64,000 bases of DNA from Thermococcus pacificus (GCF_002214485.1 NZ_CP015102.1:1178001-1242000), one strand, 5' to 3'; counted from the first letter of the stretch, positions 51,156 through 60,405 are shown. Notes: a model not told the origin generated them from the letters alone. A program made the numbers and translations.

Positions 51156-52419
51156 CCCGCTCAACGACCTCCATTGCGCTCCTCCCGAAGATCAAAACCA
51201 TCGGCTCCTTGCCCCAATCGCCGAGGTGGTAGATTAAATCGGGCCTCTTTCCAACCCTCTTCACAGCGCTCTCGATGCCCCACTCCATCGTGCCCTTCTC
51301 GGCCCTCTTCACGTCCTCCGGCTCCTCCCTCCTGTCGTAGAAGGAAACGACGAGGCCGAGCTTTTTAGCCTTCTCAACGAGTTCTTCTGAATAGCGGAGG
51401 TTCAGGACGGCCCTAACTTCTGGATAAAACTCGCGCATCTTGAGCAAAGCCCTCCTAAGGTGGTCGCTGGCGTTGAACTCAACCGGGCCGACGGGCTTAA
51501 TCGTTCCACCGTATCGGACTATCCTGCCCTTTACGGCAAAGACCTCGCTGAAAGGCGTCGCTAAGGCGAAGTTCGTCCCCACCTCCGGAACGTGCGGGTT
51601 CAGCTTTTCTCCGAGCTCCATGAGTTCTTTAACGGCTTCCTCAAGCTCTCCCTTAGCTCTCCAGCGGTGGGCGTCCCTCTCAAGCTCCCAGAGGGGATTC
51701 ACCGCTCTGGCCTCAGCCTTCGAGAACCTTATCGAGCCTTCGACGAAGCGCTTTGCCCTCTCAACGGTCTCTGGAAGCTCAAACCCTTTAGCGAGGAACA
51801 CCGCCAGAGCAGAGGAAAAGACACAGCCTGTCCCGTGGGTGAAGCCTTCCACTCTCTCGCCGGGGAACTCGTAAAGCTTGCCTTTCCAGTAGAGGACGTC
51901 GGTGTAGCTTAAATGTCCGCCCTTAATGACCACCGCTTCTGCCCCCAGTTCTTCGGCGATTACTTTTGCCGCCTCTTTCATTTCCTCTATCGAGCGGATT
52001 TTTAGGCCGCTCAGTGCTTCCGCCTCGGGGACGTTTGGAGTTACTATTGAACCCAGGATGAGGACCTTGACGGACTCAACTGAGTCCACGAGCTTTGCTC
52101 CTGTGCTTGATTCCATGACCGGGTCAAGAACCCTCGTTAGGCCCTCCGTCTCCTGCTTTACTGCCTCGGCAATCTCTCTGCTTCCGAGCATTCCGATTTT
52201 GACGGCCCCGATTTTGAAGCTCCCCCTGACTGCCCGTATCTGCTCCCTCACGACCTCCGGCGGGAGGGTGTGATAACCTCTCACTTCCGAGGGGTTCTGG
52301 TAGGTGACGGAGGTAAGAACGGGGAGGGGGTGCTCCCCTAAGGCGGAGACAGTCTCGATATCGGCCTTTAAGCCCGCACCTCCTCCTGTGTCGAGGCCCG
52401 CTACGATCAAAACGGCCAT
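51133..52419 (-). CDS. thiDN: HMP/HMP-P kinase fused to thiamine-phosphate synthase ThiN
   Basis: 428 residues. Residues 1-255 are ThiD (ribokinase fold): IVAGLDTGGGAGLKADIETVSALG, DPVMESSTGAKL, VVIKGGHL and the anion-hole GFTHGTGCVFSSALAVFLAKG. Residues about 260-428 are ThiN, with NPHVPEVGTNFALATPFS and RIVRYGGTIKPVGPVEFNASDHLRRALLKM. The pair phosphorylates the pyrimidine HMP-P and couples it to thiazole phosphate to give thiamine phosphate, in place of bacterial ThiE. It starts five bases after thi4, with GGTGATGTG as ribosome site. Confidence 0.95.
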   Translation of the reverse strand: MAVLIVAGLDTGGGAGLKADIETVSALGEHPLPVLTSVTYQNPSEVRGYHTLPPEVVREQIRAVRGSFKIGAVKIGMLGSREIAEAVKQETEGLTRVLDPVMESSTGAKLVDSVESVKVLILGSIVTPNVPEAEALSGLKIRSIEEMKEAAKVIAEELGAEAVVIKGGHLSYTDVLYWKGKLYEFPGERVEGFTHGTGCVFSSALAVFLAKGFELPETVERAKRFVEGSIRFSKAEARAVNPLWELERDAHRWRAKGELEEAVKELMELGEKLNPHVPEVGTNFALATPFSEVFAVKGRIVRYGGTIKPVGPVEFNASDHLRRALLKMREFYPEVRAVLNLRYSEELVEKAKKLGLVVSFYDRREEPEDVKRAEKGTMEWGIESAVKRVGKRPDLIYHLGDWGKEPMVLIFGRSAMEVVERVRALSSR

Positions 52420-52423
52420 CACA

Positions 52424-53179
52424 TCACCCCAGCTTTTGAAGGATTTCGAGGGCCGCTTTTCTGCCGCTCAGGAACATCCCGCCGAATATCGGCCCCATCC
52501 TCGGCGCTCCAGCTAAAGCGTTCGCCGCCATTCCGGTTACGTAGAGGCCGGGGAACACCTCCCCCGTGTGCTTTACCGTCAGCTCCTCGCCCTTCTCGGC
52601 CCACATCGGCCCCTCACCGGGGATCTTCTCAATGAGCCCGCGCTTGAGGAGGTGCTGGCTTATCTGTGCCCCGTGGCCTGTCGAGTCCACCACGAACTTG
52701 GCCTCGACCGTGAGGGGGTCGACGTGAAGACCCGTCATCTTGACAGGCGTCCAGTTGATGACGATTCCAGCGACGCGGTTCTCCTTGACAACCAAATCCT
52801 CGACCTCGATCATGTTGAATACCTTAACTCCCGCCTTTACCGCCCTGCTCGCGAGGGTCGTTGCCGTTTCTATGGCGTCGGCAACGTAGAGGCCGTTTTT
52901 GAAGGGCCTGTATCTTATCCCGAACTCGTCGAGGATTTCCTTAGCTTCCTCCTGGACGACTATCCTGTTGAAGCCCATAGCTCCCCCCCAGATGCCGCCG
53001 CCGATGGAGAGCTTCTTCTCGAAGATGGCCACCTTCGCCCCGTTCTTGGCCAGATAATAGCCGGCGACCATCCCGGAGGGGCCCGCTCCCACTATGGCAA
53101 CATCCAAAGAGAGGTTCTCAAGGAGGTCGTTGAAGTAGGCCTCAACTATTGCCCTGCTTATCTCCACATCCTTCAGCAT
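52424..53179 (-). CDS. thi4: Archaeal Thi4 thiazole synthase
   Basis: 251 residues. FAD/NAD-type Rossmann start VAIVGAGPSGMVAGYYLAKNGAKVAIFEKK, then SIGGGIWGGAMGFNRIVV, and the C-terminal GMAANALAGAPRMGPIFGGMFLSG. Yeast THI4 gives up a cysteine as sulfur donor; at the matching place here the sequence is DSTGHGAQ, with His, so sulfur must come from free sulfide and the enzyme can turn over. It makes the thiazole of thiamine from NAD and glycine. First gene of the thi4-thiDN operon, divergent from thiC. Confidence 0.93.
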   Translation of the reverse strand: MLKDVEISRAIVEAYFNDLLENLSLDVAIVGAGPSGMVAGYYLAKNGAKVAIFEKKLSIGGGIWGGAMGFNRIVVQEEAKEILDEFGIRYRPFKNGLYVADAIETATTLASRAVKAGVKVFNMIEVEDLVVKENRVAGIVINWTPVKMTGLHVDPLTVEAKFVVDSTGHGAQISQHLLKRGLIEKIPGEGPMWAEKGEELTVKHTGEVFPGLYVTGMAANALAGAPRMGPIFGGMFLSGRKAALEILQKLG

Positions 53180-53209
53180 CGCCACCACCCAAAACCTTTT
53201 AAGCCGCGT

Positions 53210-53262
53210 TCAAAACTGAGTTTTGAGATTTAAAAACTTTGTTATAAACGGGTTTTAAAACC
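53210..53262. promoter_or_regulatory. Shared control region of the divergent thiamine operons
   Basis: Contains TCAAAAC-TGA-GTTTTGA (53210-53226), the AT box GATTTAAAAAC (53227-53237) that can act as TATA in both directions, GTTATAAAC (53241-53249), and a perfect 12-base palindrome GGTTTTAAAACC (53251-53262). The two palindromes flank the TATA region between thi4 and thiC, the layout expected of a repressor that controls both operons, such as an archaeal ThiR-type regulator. No riboswitch-like fold was seen. Confidence 0.6.
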
Positions 53263-53273
53263 GGGTGATAGGC

Positions 53274-54560
53274 ATGACGCAGCTCGAAGCCGCGAAGAGG
53301 GGAGAGATAACCGAAGAGATGAAGTTCGTCGCGGAAAGGGAAGGAATAAGCCCTGAAAAGCTCAGGAAGAGCATAGCGAAGGGCCACACCGTCATATTCA
53401 GAAACGTGAGGCACGACTGGGTTAAGCCCGTCGCCGTCGGCAACGTCGTTAGGGTCAAGGTGAACGCGAACATAGGCACGTCGAGGGATATAGTGGACGT
53501 CAAGGCCGAGATAGAGAAGGCCAAAGTAGCAGTTAAGTACGGCGCCGACACCATAATGGACCTCTCCACCGGCGGGGACCTAGACGAGATCAGAAAAACC
53601 ATAATGCACGCCGTTGACGTGCCGATAGGGACTGTCCCAATCTATCAGGCGGCGGAGGAGATGCTCGCTAAGGGAAAGGCCATCATCGAGATGAGCGAGG
53701 ACGACATGTGGAAGGCCGTTGAGAAGCACTTCAGGGACGGCGTTGACTACACGACGATCCACGTCGGCGTCACCAAGGAAGTCGTTGAGAAGATGAAGAG
53801 GACAAAGAGAGTAGTCGGCATGGTATCTCGTGGCGGGACGTTTTTGGCGGCCTGGATACTCCACTGGGGAGAGGAGAACCCGTTCTACAGGGACTATGAC
53901 TATTTGCTCGAGCTTGCAAAGGAATACGACGTTGTCCTCAGCCTGGGCGATGGCCTGAGGCCCGGCGGACTGCCAGATGCAGGCGACGAGCTTCAGATAG
54001 CCGAACTTTACACCCTCGGGAGGCTCGTGAGGAGGGCGAGGGAAGCGGGCGTTCAGACGATGGTCGAGGGGCCAGGGCATGTGCCGATAGACCAGATAGC
54101 GGCCCAGGTGAAACTGGCAAAGGTGGCGACGGACAACGCGCCCTTCTACGTCCTCGGGCCGATAGTGACGGACATCTTTCCAGGTTATGACCACATAAGC
54201 GCGGCCATAGGCGGTGCAATAGCCGCCCTGAACGGCGCGGATTTTCTCTGCTACGTAACGCCGGCCGAACACCTCGGCCTTCCCGATGTCGAGCACGTCC
54301 GCCAGGGCGTCATAGCGGCGAAGATAGCGGCCCACGCGGTAAACCTAACCCGCTTCGAGGCCGACTTCAGGAAAGACTACCTCATGAGCCTGGCGAGGGG
54401 AAGGCTCAACTGGGCCGAGCAGTTCGAGCTGAGCCAGGACAAAGAGCGGTTCATCGAGATAAGGAATGAGAGGCCGACCAAGACAGAGGCCTGCTCGATG
54501 TGCGGCGACCTCTGCGCGATAAAGATAATCAACGACATGCTCGCGGGTGGGAAGGAATGA
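53274..54560 (+). CDS. thiC: Phosphomethylpyrimidine synthase ThiC
   Basis: 428 residues, the shorter form lacking the N-terminal extension of plant and E. coli enzymes. The iron-sulfur motif CSMCGDLC (C-x2-C-x4-C) lies at the end, and NANIGTSRD, MDLSTGGD, MVEGPGHVPIDQI, GPIVTDIFPGYDHISAAIGGA and YVTPAEHLGLP are the substrate site. It rearranges the purine intermediate AIR into HMP-P by radical SAM chemistry. ATG after GGGTGATAGGC. The next gene, purC, starts in its stop codon. Confidence 0.97.
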   Translation: MTQLEAAKRGEITEEMKFVAEREGISPEKLRKSIAKGHTVIFRNVRHDWVKPVAVGNVVRVKVNANIGTSRDIVDVKAEIEKAKVAVKYGADTIMDLSTGGDLDEIRKTIMHAVDVPIGTVPIYQAAEEMLAKGKAIIEMSEDDMWKAVEKHFRDGVDYTTIHVGVTKEVVEKMKRTKRVVGMVSRGGTFLAAWILHWGEENPFYRDYDYLLELAKEYDVVLSLGDGLRPGGLPDAGDELQIAELYTLGRLVRRAREAGVQTMVEGPGHVPIDQIAAQVKLAKVATDNAPFYVLGPIVTDIFPGYDHISAAIGGAIAALNGADFLCYVTPAEHLGLPDVEHVRQGVIAAKIAAHAVNLTRFEADFRKDYLMSLARGRLNWAEQFELSQDKERFIEIRNERPTKTEACSMCGDLCAIKIINDMLAGGKE

Positions 54561-55216
54561 GGCTCCTCTACTCCGGCAAGACCAAGGACGTCTACGAGGA
54601 CGGCCCTTATCTTATCTTTCACTTCAAGGACACCGTCCTCGGCAGGAACGGCGAGGAGGACAGCGGGGGCAACGAGGTTGTTGGCGAAAAGGCCGGGAAG
54701 GGGAGCGTCGTTTTGGATCAAACCGAGTTCTTCTTCAAACTGCTCGAAAAGAACGGCGTAAAGACTCACTTCGTCGAGAGGATTGACGGGAGGAAGGCCC
54801 GCCTCCTGAAGGCCGAGAGGATTCCGCTTGAGGTGATCTACCGGGAGCTGGCCTACGGGAGCTTCCTGAGGAGATACAATGGGTGGGTAAGGCCCTTTCA
54901 GTGGCTAAGAATAGTCGAGTTCACACTGAAGGACGACCGCCTCGACGACCCAGTGATAGCTGAAGACGCTATAAGTTCCCTCGGAATCGCGAGCAGGGAA
55001 GAGGTCGAGGAGATGAAGAGAACGACGGTGAAGGTGGCCGAAATTCTCAGGGGATTCCTCGCATCGAAGGGCCTCCAGCTGGTTGACTTCAAGCTTGAGT
55101 TTGGAAGACTAAACGGGGAGCTTCTGGTTATAGACGAGCTGAGCGGGGACACGATGCGCGTTGCAAAAGACGGGAGGATTCTAACCCGGGAAGAGCTTCT
55201 GGAGGTGGTCGGATGA
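54557..55216 (+). CDS. purC: SAICAR synthetase
   Basis: 219 residues. RLLYSGKTKDVYEDG, the ATP-binding start; EVIYRELAYGSFLRRYN; LVDFKLEFGR and VIDELSGDTMRVAK, the metal and phosphate site. It adds aspartate to CAIR, which is made from AIR. ATGA overlap with thiC places an enzyme that competes for the AIR pool directly after the one that drains it into thiamine. Confidence 0.96.
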   Translation: MRLLYSGKTKDVYEDGPYLIFHFKDTVLGRNGEEDSGGNEVVGEKAGKGSVVLDQTEFFFKLLEKNGVKTHFVERIDGRKARLLKAERIPLEVIYRELAYGSFLRRYNGWVRPFQWLRIVEFTLKDDRLDDPVIAEDAISSLGIASREEVEEMKRTTVKVAEILRGFLASKGLQLVDFKLEFGRLNGELLVIDELSGDTMRVAKDGRILTREELLEVVG

Positions 55217-56178
55217 TAATCTCAACGATAGCTTCTCACTCCTCCCTTCAGATTCTCCTTGGAGCTAAAGACGAGGGCCTTAAGACGAGGCTCTACGTGA
55301 AGCCCGGGAGAAAGGCCTTCTACGCCTCGACGAGGCTCGCCGACGAGCTCGTCGTCACCGAAAACATGGACGCGATACTCAACGACGAGGGGATAGTGGT
55401 CCCGCACGGCTCCTTCGTTGCCTACCTCGGCCTTGAGGCGATAGAAAAAGCAAAAGTAAGGTTCTTCGGCAACAGGCGCTTCCTCAAGTGGGAGACGACC
55501 TTTGAACTGCAGGACAGGGCCCTCGATAAGGCAGGGATACCGCGCGTTGAGGTGGTGGAGCCTGAGGACATCAGGTCAGATGAGCTCTACTTCGTCCGCC
55601 TTGAGGGGCCGAGGGGCGGCAGCGGGCACTTCATCGTCCGTGGGGATGAGATTGAGGAAAGGCTGAAGAGAGTTGAGGGGAACTACCGGGTCGAGCGCTT
55701 TATTCCTGGCGTTTACCTCTACGTCCACTTCTTCTACTCGCCGATCTTGGATAGGCTCGAACTCCTCGGCGTGGACGAGCGGGTAGTTATAGCGGACGGA
55801 AACGCTCGCTGGCCGGTTAAACCGCTTCCCTACACGATAGCTGGCAACGTTGGCGTTGCCCTCAGGGAGTCGCTCCTCCCGAGGCTCTACGACTACGGCC
55901 TGGCCTTCGTCGAGGCTATGAGAAAGCTTGAACCGCCCGGGATAATCGGGCCTTTCGCCCTGCACTTCGCCTACGACGGGGAGTTCAAGGCCATCGGCTT
56001 CGCCTCGCGGATAGACGGCGGGAGCAACGCCCTCCACTGGTACGGGCGGCTCTACTGGGATGAGCCAATGAGCGCTGGAAGGAGGATAGCGCGGGAGATA
56101 AAGCTCGCCCTTGAGGAGGAGAGGCTTGAGGAGGTGGTAACTTGGCCTACACAGGCAGGACGCTCGGGATTGGCCTGA
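55213..56178 (+). CDS. purP: FAICAR synthetase PurP (formate/ATP-dependent)
   Basis: 321 residues, an ATP-grasp enzyme unique to archaea. Landmarks: STIASHSSLQILLGAKDEG, VVPHGSFVAYLGLEAIE, VRLEGPRGGSGHFIV (ATP loop), YRVERFIPGVYLYVHFFYSPI and ASRIDGGSNALHWYG. It formylates AICAR from formate and ATP, replacing one half of bacterial PurH. ATGA overlap with purC. Confidence 0.95.
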   Translation: MIISTIASHSSLQILLGAKDEGLKTRLYVKPGRKAFYASTRLADELVVTENMDAILNDEGIVVPHGSFVAYLGLEAIEKAKVRFFGNRRFLKWETTFELQDRALDKAGIPRVEVVEPEDIRSDELYFVRLEGPRGGSGHFIVRGDEIEERLKRVEGNYRVERFIPGVYLYVHFFYSPILDRLELLGVDERVVIADGNARWPVKPLPYTIAGNVGVALRESLLPRLYDYGLAFVEAMRKLEPPGIIGPFALHFAYDGEFKAIGFASRIDGGSNALHWYGRLYWDEPMSAGRRIAREIKLALEEERLEEVVTWPTQAGRSGLA

Positions 56179-56735
56179 TGAACGGGAAGCCCTTCGCCTT
56201 CTACCTCCTCTGCTCCCGTTCCTTCCCGAACAGGAAGGCCGTGATTCGGGGAAATGCAGCCTACATCATCAACCAGACCGAGACGGACAACCCCTACGTG
56301 AGCTATCCAGTGGTTAGGGTAAACGAGAGGTACGCGGTGGTTACCAACGGCCTCCACACTGACTTCATCTTCCAGGCCCTTGAATGGGAGAAGCCGAGGA
56401 AGGCTTTGATCCACGTTCTCGACGCGATGGACTACGAGAGAGATGACCACAACACGCCGAGGATAGCCGGAGTTGTAGAGCGCGGGAGCGAGCGGGGCTG
56501 GCTCGGCTTCGTCGGAAGGGACGGCTTCTGGGTGAGGGAGCTTGAGCTGAGGGAAGGCAAAGCCTTAGTTACGGCAACATACAACGTGGATGGCTTCATC
56601 AAAATCGGTCTGAGCAACTTCAGCTCTGCCAGAGAACTCGCCACAGAGATCCTTAAGCTTCCTTTTGAGCACAAGATAATCTCAATAGGGATTGCAGAAA
56701 AGAAAGATGGGTGGGAGATCGAAGCGGCCTCTTGA
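56142..56735 (+). CDS. purO: Archaeal IMP cyclohydrolase PurO
   Basis: 197 residues. Fits the PurO family: YTGRTLGIGLMNGKPFAFYLLCSRSFPNR, VVTNGLHTDFIFQALE, MDYERDDHNTPRIAGVV and ATYNVDGFIKIGLSNF. It closes FAICAR to IMP, the last step, replacing the other half of PurH. The start is a TTG preceded by GGAGGTGGTAAC, 36 bases inside purP; no in-frame ATG exists nearby. Last gene of the thiC-purC-purP-purO operon. Confidence 0.95.
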   Translation: MAYTGRTLGIGLMNGKPFAFYLLCSRSFPNRKAVIRGNAAYIINQTETDNPYVSYPVVRVNERYAVVTNGLHTDFIFQALEWEKPRKALIHVLDAMDYERDDHNTPRIAGVVERGSERGWLGFVGRDGFWVRELELREGKALVTATYNVDGFIKIGLSNFSSARELATEILKLPFEHKIISIGIAEKKDGWEIEAAS

Positions 56736-58179
56736 TCAGCCGAAGGCCGCTTTAAGCTCCTCATCGATCTCCTCGACTTCAGTCAGGACGCTGACTATTA
56801 CCATGACTATTGCCGAGACCAGTGCGCCGCTCACGTAGATGTACTCCCAGTACGGGAAGTTCAGGACTCCCGCGGCCCCTAAAATGGCCACAAGCGACCC
56901 GGCGACCATCCCCGCCAGAGCCCCCTCCTTGGTAGCCCTCTTCCAGTAGAGGCCCAGCACCAGGGGGACGAAGACCCCGGAGGTGTAGACGTCGTAGGAG
57001 TAGATGAGCAGCTCGACTATGCCCTGGATCGCCAGCGCCGCCCCGAGGGAGAGGAGTCCCACCGCTACCGTGGTGAGCACCGAGAGCCTCAATAGCTTTT
57101 TCTCGTCGCTCTTCTCCCCCACGATTCCCTCGTAGAAGTCTTTAACGATGTGCGAGGTCGCAGCGGAGAGCAGGGAATCGGCGGTGCTCATGATGGCCGC
57201 AAGTACAGCCGCCACGAATATCGCTCCCACGGTGCCATCGAAGACCGAGATGACCAGCATCGGGACGGCGATCTTCGGCGAGTCTATCACCGCCTCGGGG
57301 TTGCCCGAAAGTGCCACCGCCAGCATTCCCGCGAGGGCCGGCAGCACCGAGAGCGCCATTAGCAGTACTCCCGCGTACACCGCTCCCTTCCTGGCTGTCC
57401 TCTCGTCCTTCGCCGCGAAGAGCCTCTGGTAGAAGTCCTGGCCGATGAGGGTGTACATGACCGTTGCTATCAGGGTCAGCGCCAGCAGTGACAGGCCGAG
57501 CGAGGTCAGGCTGAAGTATTCGCTTGGAGGCTGCGGGAGTCCGCTCATGCCGTCCAGGGCCGTCTTGAGGCCGGAGATACCCCCAACCTTGACCAGGCCA
57601 AGGACCACCGCCACGAATATTCCGATGCTCCCTATTATAATCTGGATAAAGTCCGTTAACGCCACAGCCCACAGTCCAGAGAGGGCAGTGTATGCTATGA
57701 AGACGAGCGTCGCGAAGACAGCTCCAGCCGTCCCCGGAAGGCCTATCGCCTCGAACACCGCCGAGGCCGCCCAGACCTGTGCCCCAAGAATGCCCACGAG
57801 CGCGAGCAGGGACAGGCCGGCCGCAAGCAGGCGGATCGCCTTGCTTTTGTAACGCATCTCAAGGACTTCGGGGACAGTATAGCGGGCCAGAACGCGCATT
57901 GGCCGCGCGAGCGTCAGTCCAAGGACCAGAAGCCCGAGACCGCAGGCGAAGCCGTACCAAATACCACCTAACCCGTACGTTGCTCCCCAGCTAGCTCCGC
58001 CCAGGATGAAAGCCACCACCGTAGTGGGTGGCTGCCAGAGTACCTACGGTAAGTCCAAGTCCCAGCCTCCTTCCGGCAAGGAGGAAGTCGGCCGAGGTCT
58101 TGATGTACTTCCGCGCGTATGCTGAAACTGCTAGCATTGCTCCCATGTAAACCGCTATCGTCGTCCACATCACGTCCAT
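56736..58179 (-). pseudogene. Sodium:solute symporter, broken by a one-base frameshift
   Basis: Two frames together make a complete SSS-family (PutP/PanF-like) transporter of about 480 residues and 13 helices. The first runs from the ATG at 58179 (after GGTGTCGAAG) through SADFLLAGRRLGLGLTVGTLAATHYGGG, then fails at FHPGRS-stop (57991). The other begins FILGGASWGATYGLGG and runs to the stop at 56736 with ALVGILGAQVWAASAVFEA, LSGLWAVALTDFIQ and AAIMSTADSLLSAA. Removing one T from GGCTTTCATC near 58008 restores G-G-G-F-I-L-G-G. The gene is either inactive or there is a base-calling error. Confidence 0.85.
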
Positions 58180-58210
58180 CTTCGACACCTCGGAGTGTCG
58201 CCGGAAGAAT

Positions 58211-58236
58211 GTGGAAGCGAATATAAATCTTTCCAC
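58211..58236. promoter_or_regulatory. Inverted repeat flanking the symporter TATA box
   Basis: GTGGAA (58211-58216) and TTCCAC (58231-58236) frame the TATA GATTTATAT (58229-58221, minus strand). A regulator bound to both arms would cover the promoter. Confidence 0.5.
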
Positions 58237-58244
58237 AAAATCAT

Positions 58245-58660
58245 TGGAAAAGTGGCAAAAAAATAAGAAGATCCTCCAGTTATCTGTCACTATGGCAAAT
58301 ACCCTGGTGCTGACATCCCCCTCCACGTGGACGTTCAGTTGCGGGAAAGGTATTCCGGTGCATTCCTTCGTGTAGAGCTCGTATATGTCCTTCGTAAGGT
58401 TTAAGTGTTCCGTGGAGGGGCTTGTGGTTAAAGCGGACTTACTCGGTGCCTTAAATATTTTGATGAAGGCAGTTAAAACGATAATCTCGACCCCCTGCAT
58501 TGTCGGGAGGTAGGAGTAACTGGCTCAGAACCCCGACCAGAGGGGTTCTCCGAACCCCTTCCAAAGAGGGTGGTGAGGATTACCCCCAACATCTCCACCT
58601 TTGGCGAAGGAGTTAAGCCCGAATTCTCATCGTTCACGGTAGGGAAAAAGTCAGACAGAC
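58245..58660. other. Gap of 500 bases with two coding-like relics
   Basis: Minus strand, 58260-58440: an open stretch reading LNLTKDIYELYTKECTGIPFPQLNVHVEGDVSTRVFAIVTDNW with a TATA-like ATATTTAAGG at about 58450, but no good start. Plus strand, 58515-58660: a start-less frame reading VTGSEPRPEGFSEPLPKR, VVRITPNISTFGEGVKPEFSSF, TVGKKSDRP and stop, reminiscent of the low-complexity C-terminal end of archaeal TnpB proteins. Neither is a convincing gene; both look like debris of past insertions. Confidence 0.35.
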
Positions 58661-58734
58661 CTTAATTGTTTCCCAACCACTCTACACATCGAAAGTTTAA
58701 TATTCCCATGCTTAAACTCTTGCGGGGGAGAGTT

Positions 58735-58962
58735 ATGGACGGATTTGATAAATACAGACAACTGCTCTTTTTCCTGACCTGGTTTTTCGTGCTGAGCCTG
58801 TTTGCCCTTGTAGTATTGAGGGAAGAGACCGGGACAGTGACTTTCAAGGCCGCCCTGGCGACATTTTTCCTAACACTGGTGGGGATTGTGGGGACGGCGA
58901 TAAAAATCCGGAGAAAGATAAGAGAAGAGATGGCTGGACTACCTCCTCACGAGGAAGTCTAA
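58735..58962 (+). CDS. Small two-helix membrane protein
   Basis: 75 residues with two membrane helices (LLFFLTWFFVLSLFALVVL and AALATFFLTLVGIVGTAIKI) and a basic then acidic tail. GGGGGAGAG precedes the ATG and a TATA-like GTTTAATATTC is at 58692-58702. Function unknown. Its last 24 bases overlap the convergent beta-glycosidase gene. Confidence 0.75.
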   Translation: MDGFDKYRQLLFFLTWFFVLSLFALVVLREETGTVTFKAALATFFLTLVGIVGTAIKIRRKIREEMAGLPPHEEV

Positions 58963-60402
58963 GCTGGAAAGGTGCTCAAGTTCTTCCGGAATCTCTTTTC
59001 TGGTCGCTATTTCTCTGAAAACAAGAGCACTTGGACGTAAATAGCGTTTCTTGGTCCCCATATCCACGTATACGAGCCCAAACCTCATCCTGAAGCCCTG
59101 GGCCCATTCATAGTTATCGGTTAGCGACCAGTGGAGGTAGCCCCTCACATCGGCGCCCTCTTTCATGGCCTCGTAAACGGCCCTGAGGTGGCTTACAAGG
59201 TAGTGGGAGCGGTACCTGTCAGCGGCATCGGCTATGCCATTCTCTGTTATCATCATGGGGAGGCCGTATCTTTTTGCAAGGTCCTTAAGGAGCTTTTCAA
59301 GGCCTTCGGGGTAAATCTCCCACCCGAAGTCGCTGCAGGCCCTTCCGGACCTGGCGTAGCCACCCCTCTCTCCGGAGAATCCATAACCCGACACAGGGAG
59401 GACGTGACCGTTCACCCTGTCAAAGGCCAGCCTTGAGTAGTAGTTCACGCCGAGCCAGTCCACCTTTCCCTGGAGGTCGTCCCTTTCTTCGATGTCGGCG
59501 GCTTTCCCAAAGTGGACGGCATCAACGAAGCTGTAGAGTTCCCTCTCCCTTATCGCCCGCACTTCATCTTCGACCTCTTCCCTGAGCGGGTCGGGCCATG
59601 TGTATGCGTATATTATCCCCACATCTTTGTCAGAGTACTCTTTGATAACATCGTAGGCCCGGGCATGGGCCTGGATGAGGTTCATCTTTGCCTTTCTTTC
59701 GGCCTCAAAGCTCAGATATCCCGGTGGAAAACCACTGGTCGGCCTTGTGTAGCCGTTCTGATACACGACGTTTGGCTCGTTCATCGTGCTCCAGCTGTCA
59801 ACGAGGTCATCGAGGTGGTATGCAACGAATGCCGCAAACTTGGCGAACTCAACAACACTCTTATCGTCAAGCCATCCTGCTGGAGCTCTATCGGGTCCGA
59901 GTTTTCTTACCTTAAGAGGATCATGGAGCCACAGGGGCAATGGCCAGTGGTAGAGGTTGAGTATGAATGTCTTTCCTCTCTCTTTCCAGTCCGCGTAGAT
60001 CTCACGGTAGTGCTCGAGGGCCTTCATGTCGGCTATTTTTTCGAGTTCCTTAATTGAACTTTCAGGGACTTCCACCGAGACTATGTTGCCCTCTTCATCC
60101 TTCTCAACGCGGGCTTTCACGTCAAACGTTGGCTTGGGGAAGATTCTCGCCCACTCTATTCCTCCCCTAATCGCGTCCATCCCGAGGCTTTCCGCTATAT
60201 CGTGGTCTTTCTTATAGAGATCCCAGTAAGCGGGCCCGTTCTCCGGCAGGTCCCCACTAACGAGACCCGTTGCTATGTTTTCAATGTCATGAACCCATAC
60301 CCACCAGTCGCTGTTTGGAACCTCGCTCCCGGGGAGTCCCATCTCAAACTGGAACCCGGACCAGGAATATCCAAAGAGAAAATCTTTAGGAAACTTATAC
60401 AT
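58939..60402 (-). CDS. GH1 beta-glycosidase (CelB type)
   Basis: 487 residues, a retaining (alpha/beta)8 barrel. Acid/base Glu in WSTMNEPNVVYQ (about 207), nucleophile Glu in MITENGIADAADRYR (about 387), sugar-binding FGYSWSGFQFEMG at the N-terminus and WSLTDNYEWAQGFRMRFG at the end. Close in sequence to the broad-specificity Thermococcus/Pyrococcus beta-glucosidase/galactosidase/mannosidase enzymes. No signal peptide, so it cleaves imported oligosaccharides in the cytosol. It starts inside the stop of the ABC ATPase gene, after GGAGGTGTGAAG, so transporter and enzyme form one operon. Confidence 0.95.
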   Translation of the reverse strand: MYKFPKDFLFGYSWSGFQFEMGLPGSEVPNSDWWVWVHDIENIATGLVSGDLPENGPAYWDLYKKDHDIAESLGMDAIRGGIEWARIFPKPTFDVKARVEKDEEGNIVSVEVPESSIKELEKIADMKALEHYREIYADWKERGKTFILNLYHWPLPLWLHDPLKVRKLGPDRAPAGWLDDKSVVEFAKFAAFVAYHLDDLVDSWSTMNEPNVVYQNGYTRPTSGFPPGYLSFEAERKAKMNLIQAHARAYDVIKEYSDKDVGIIYAYTWPDPLREEVEDEVRAIRERELYSFVDAVHFGKAADIEERDDLQGKVDWLGVNYYSRLAFDRVNGHVLPVSGYGFSGERGGYARSGRACSDFGWEIYPEGLEKLLKDLAKRYGLPMMITENGIADAADRYRSHYLVSHLRAVYEAMKEGADVRGYLHWSLTDNYEWAQGFRMRFGLVYVDMGTKKRYLRPSALVFREIATRKEIPEELEHLSSLDFLVRR

Positions 60403-60405
60403 TCT

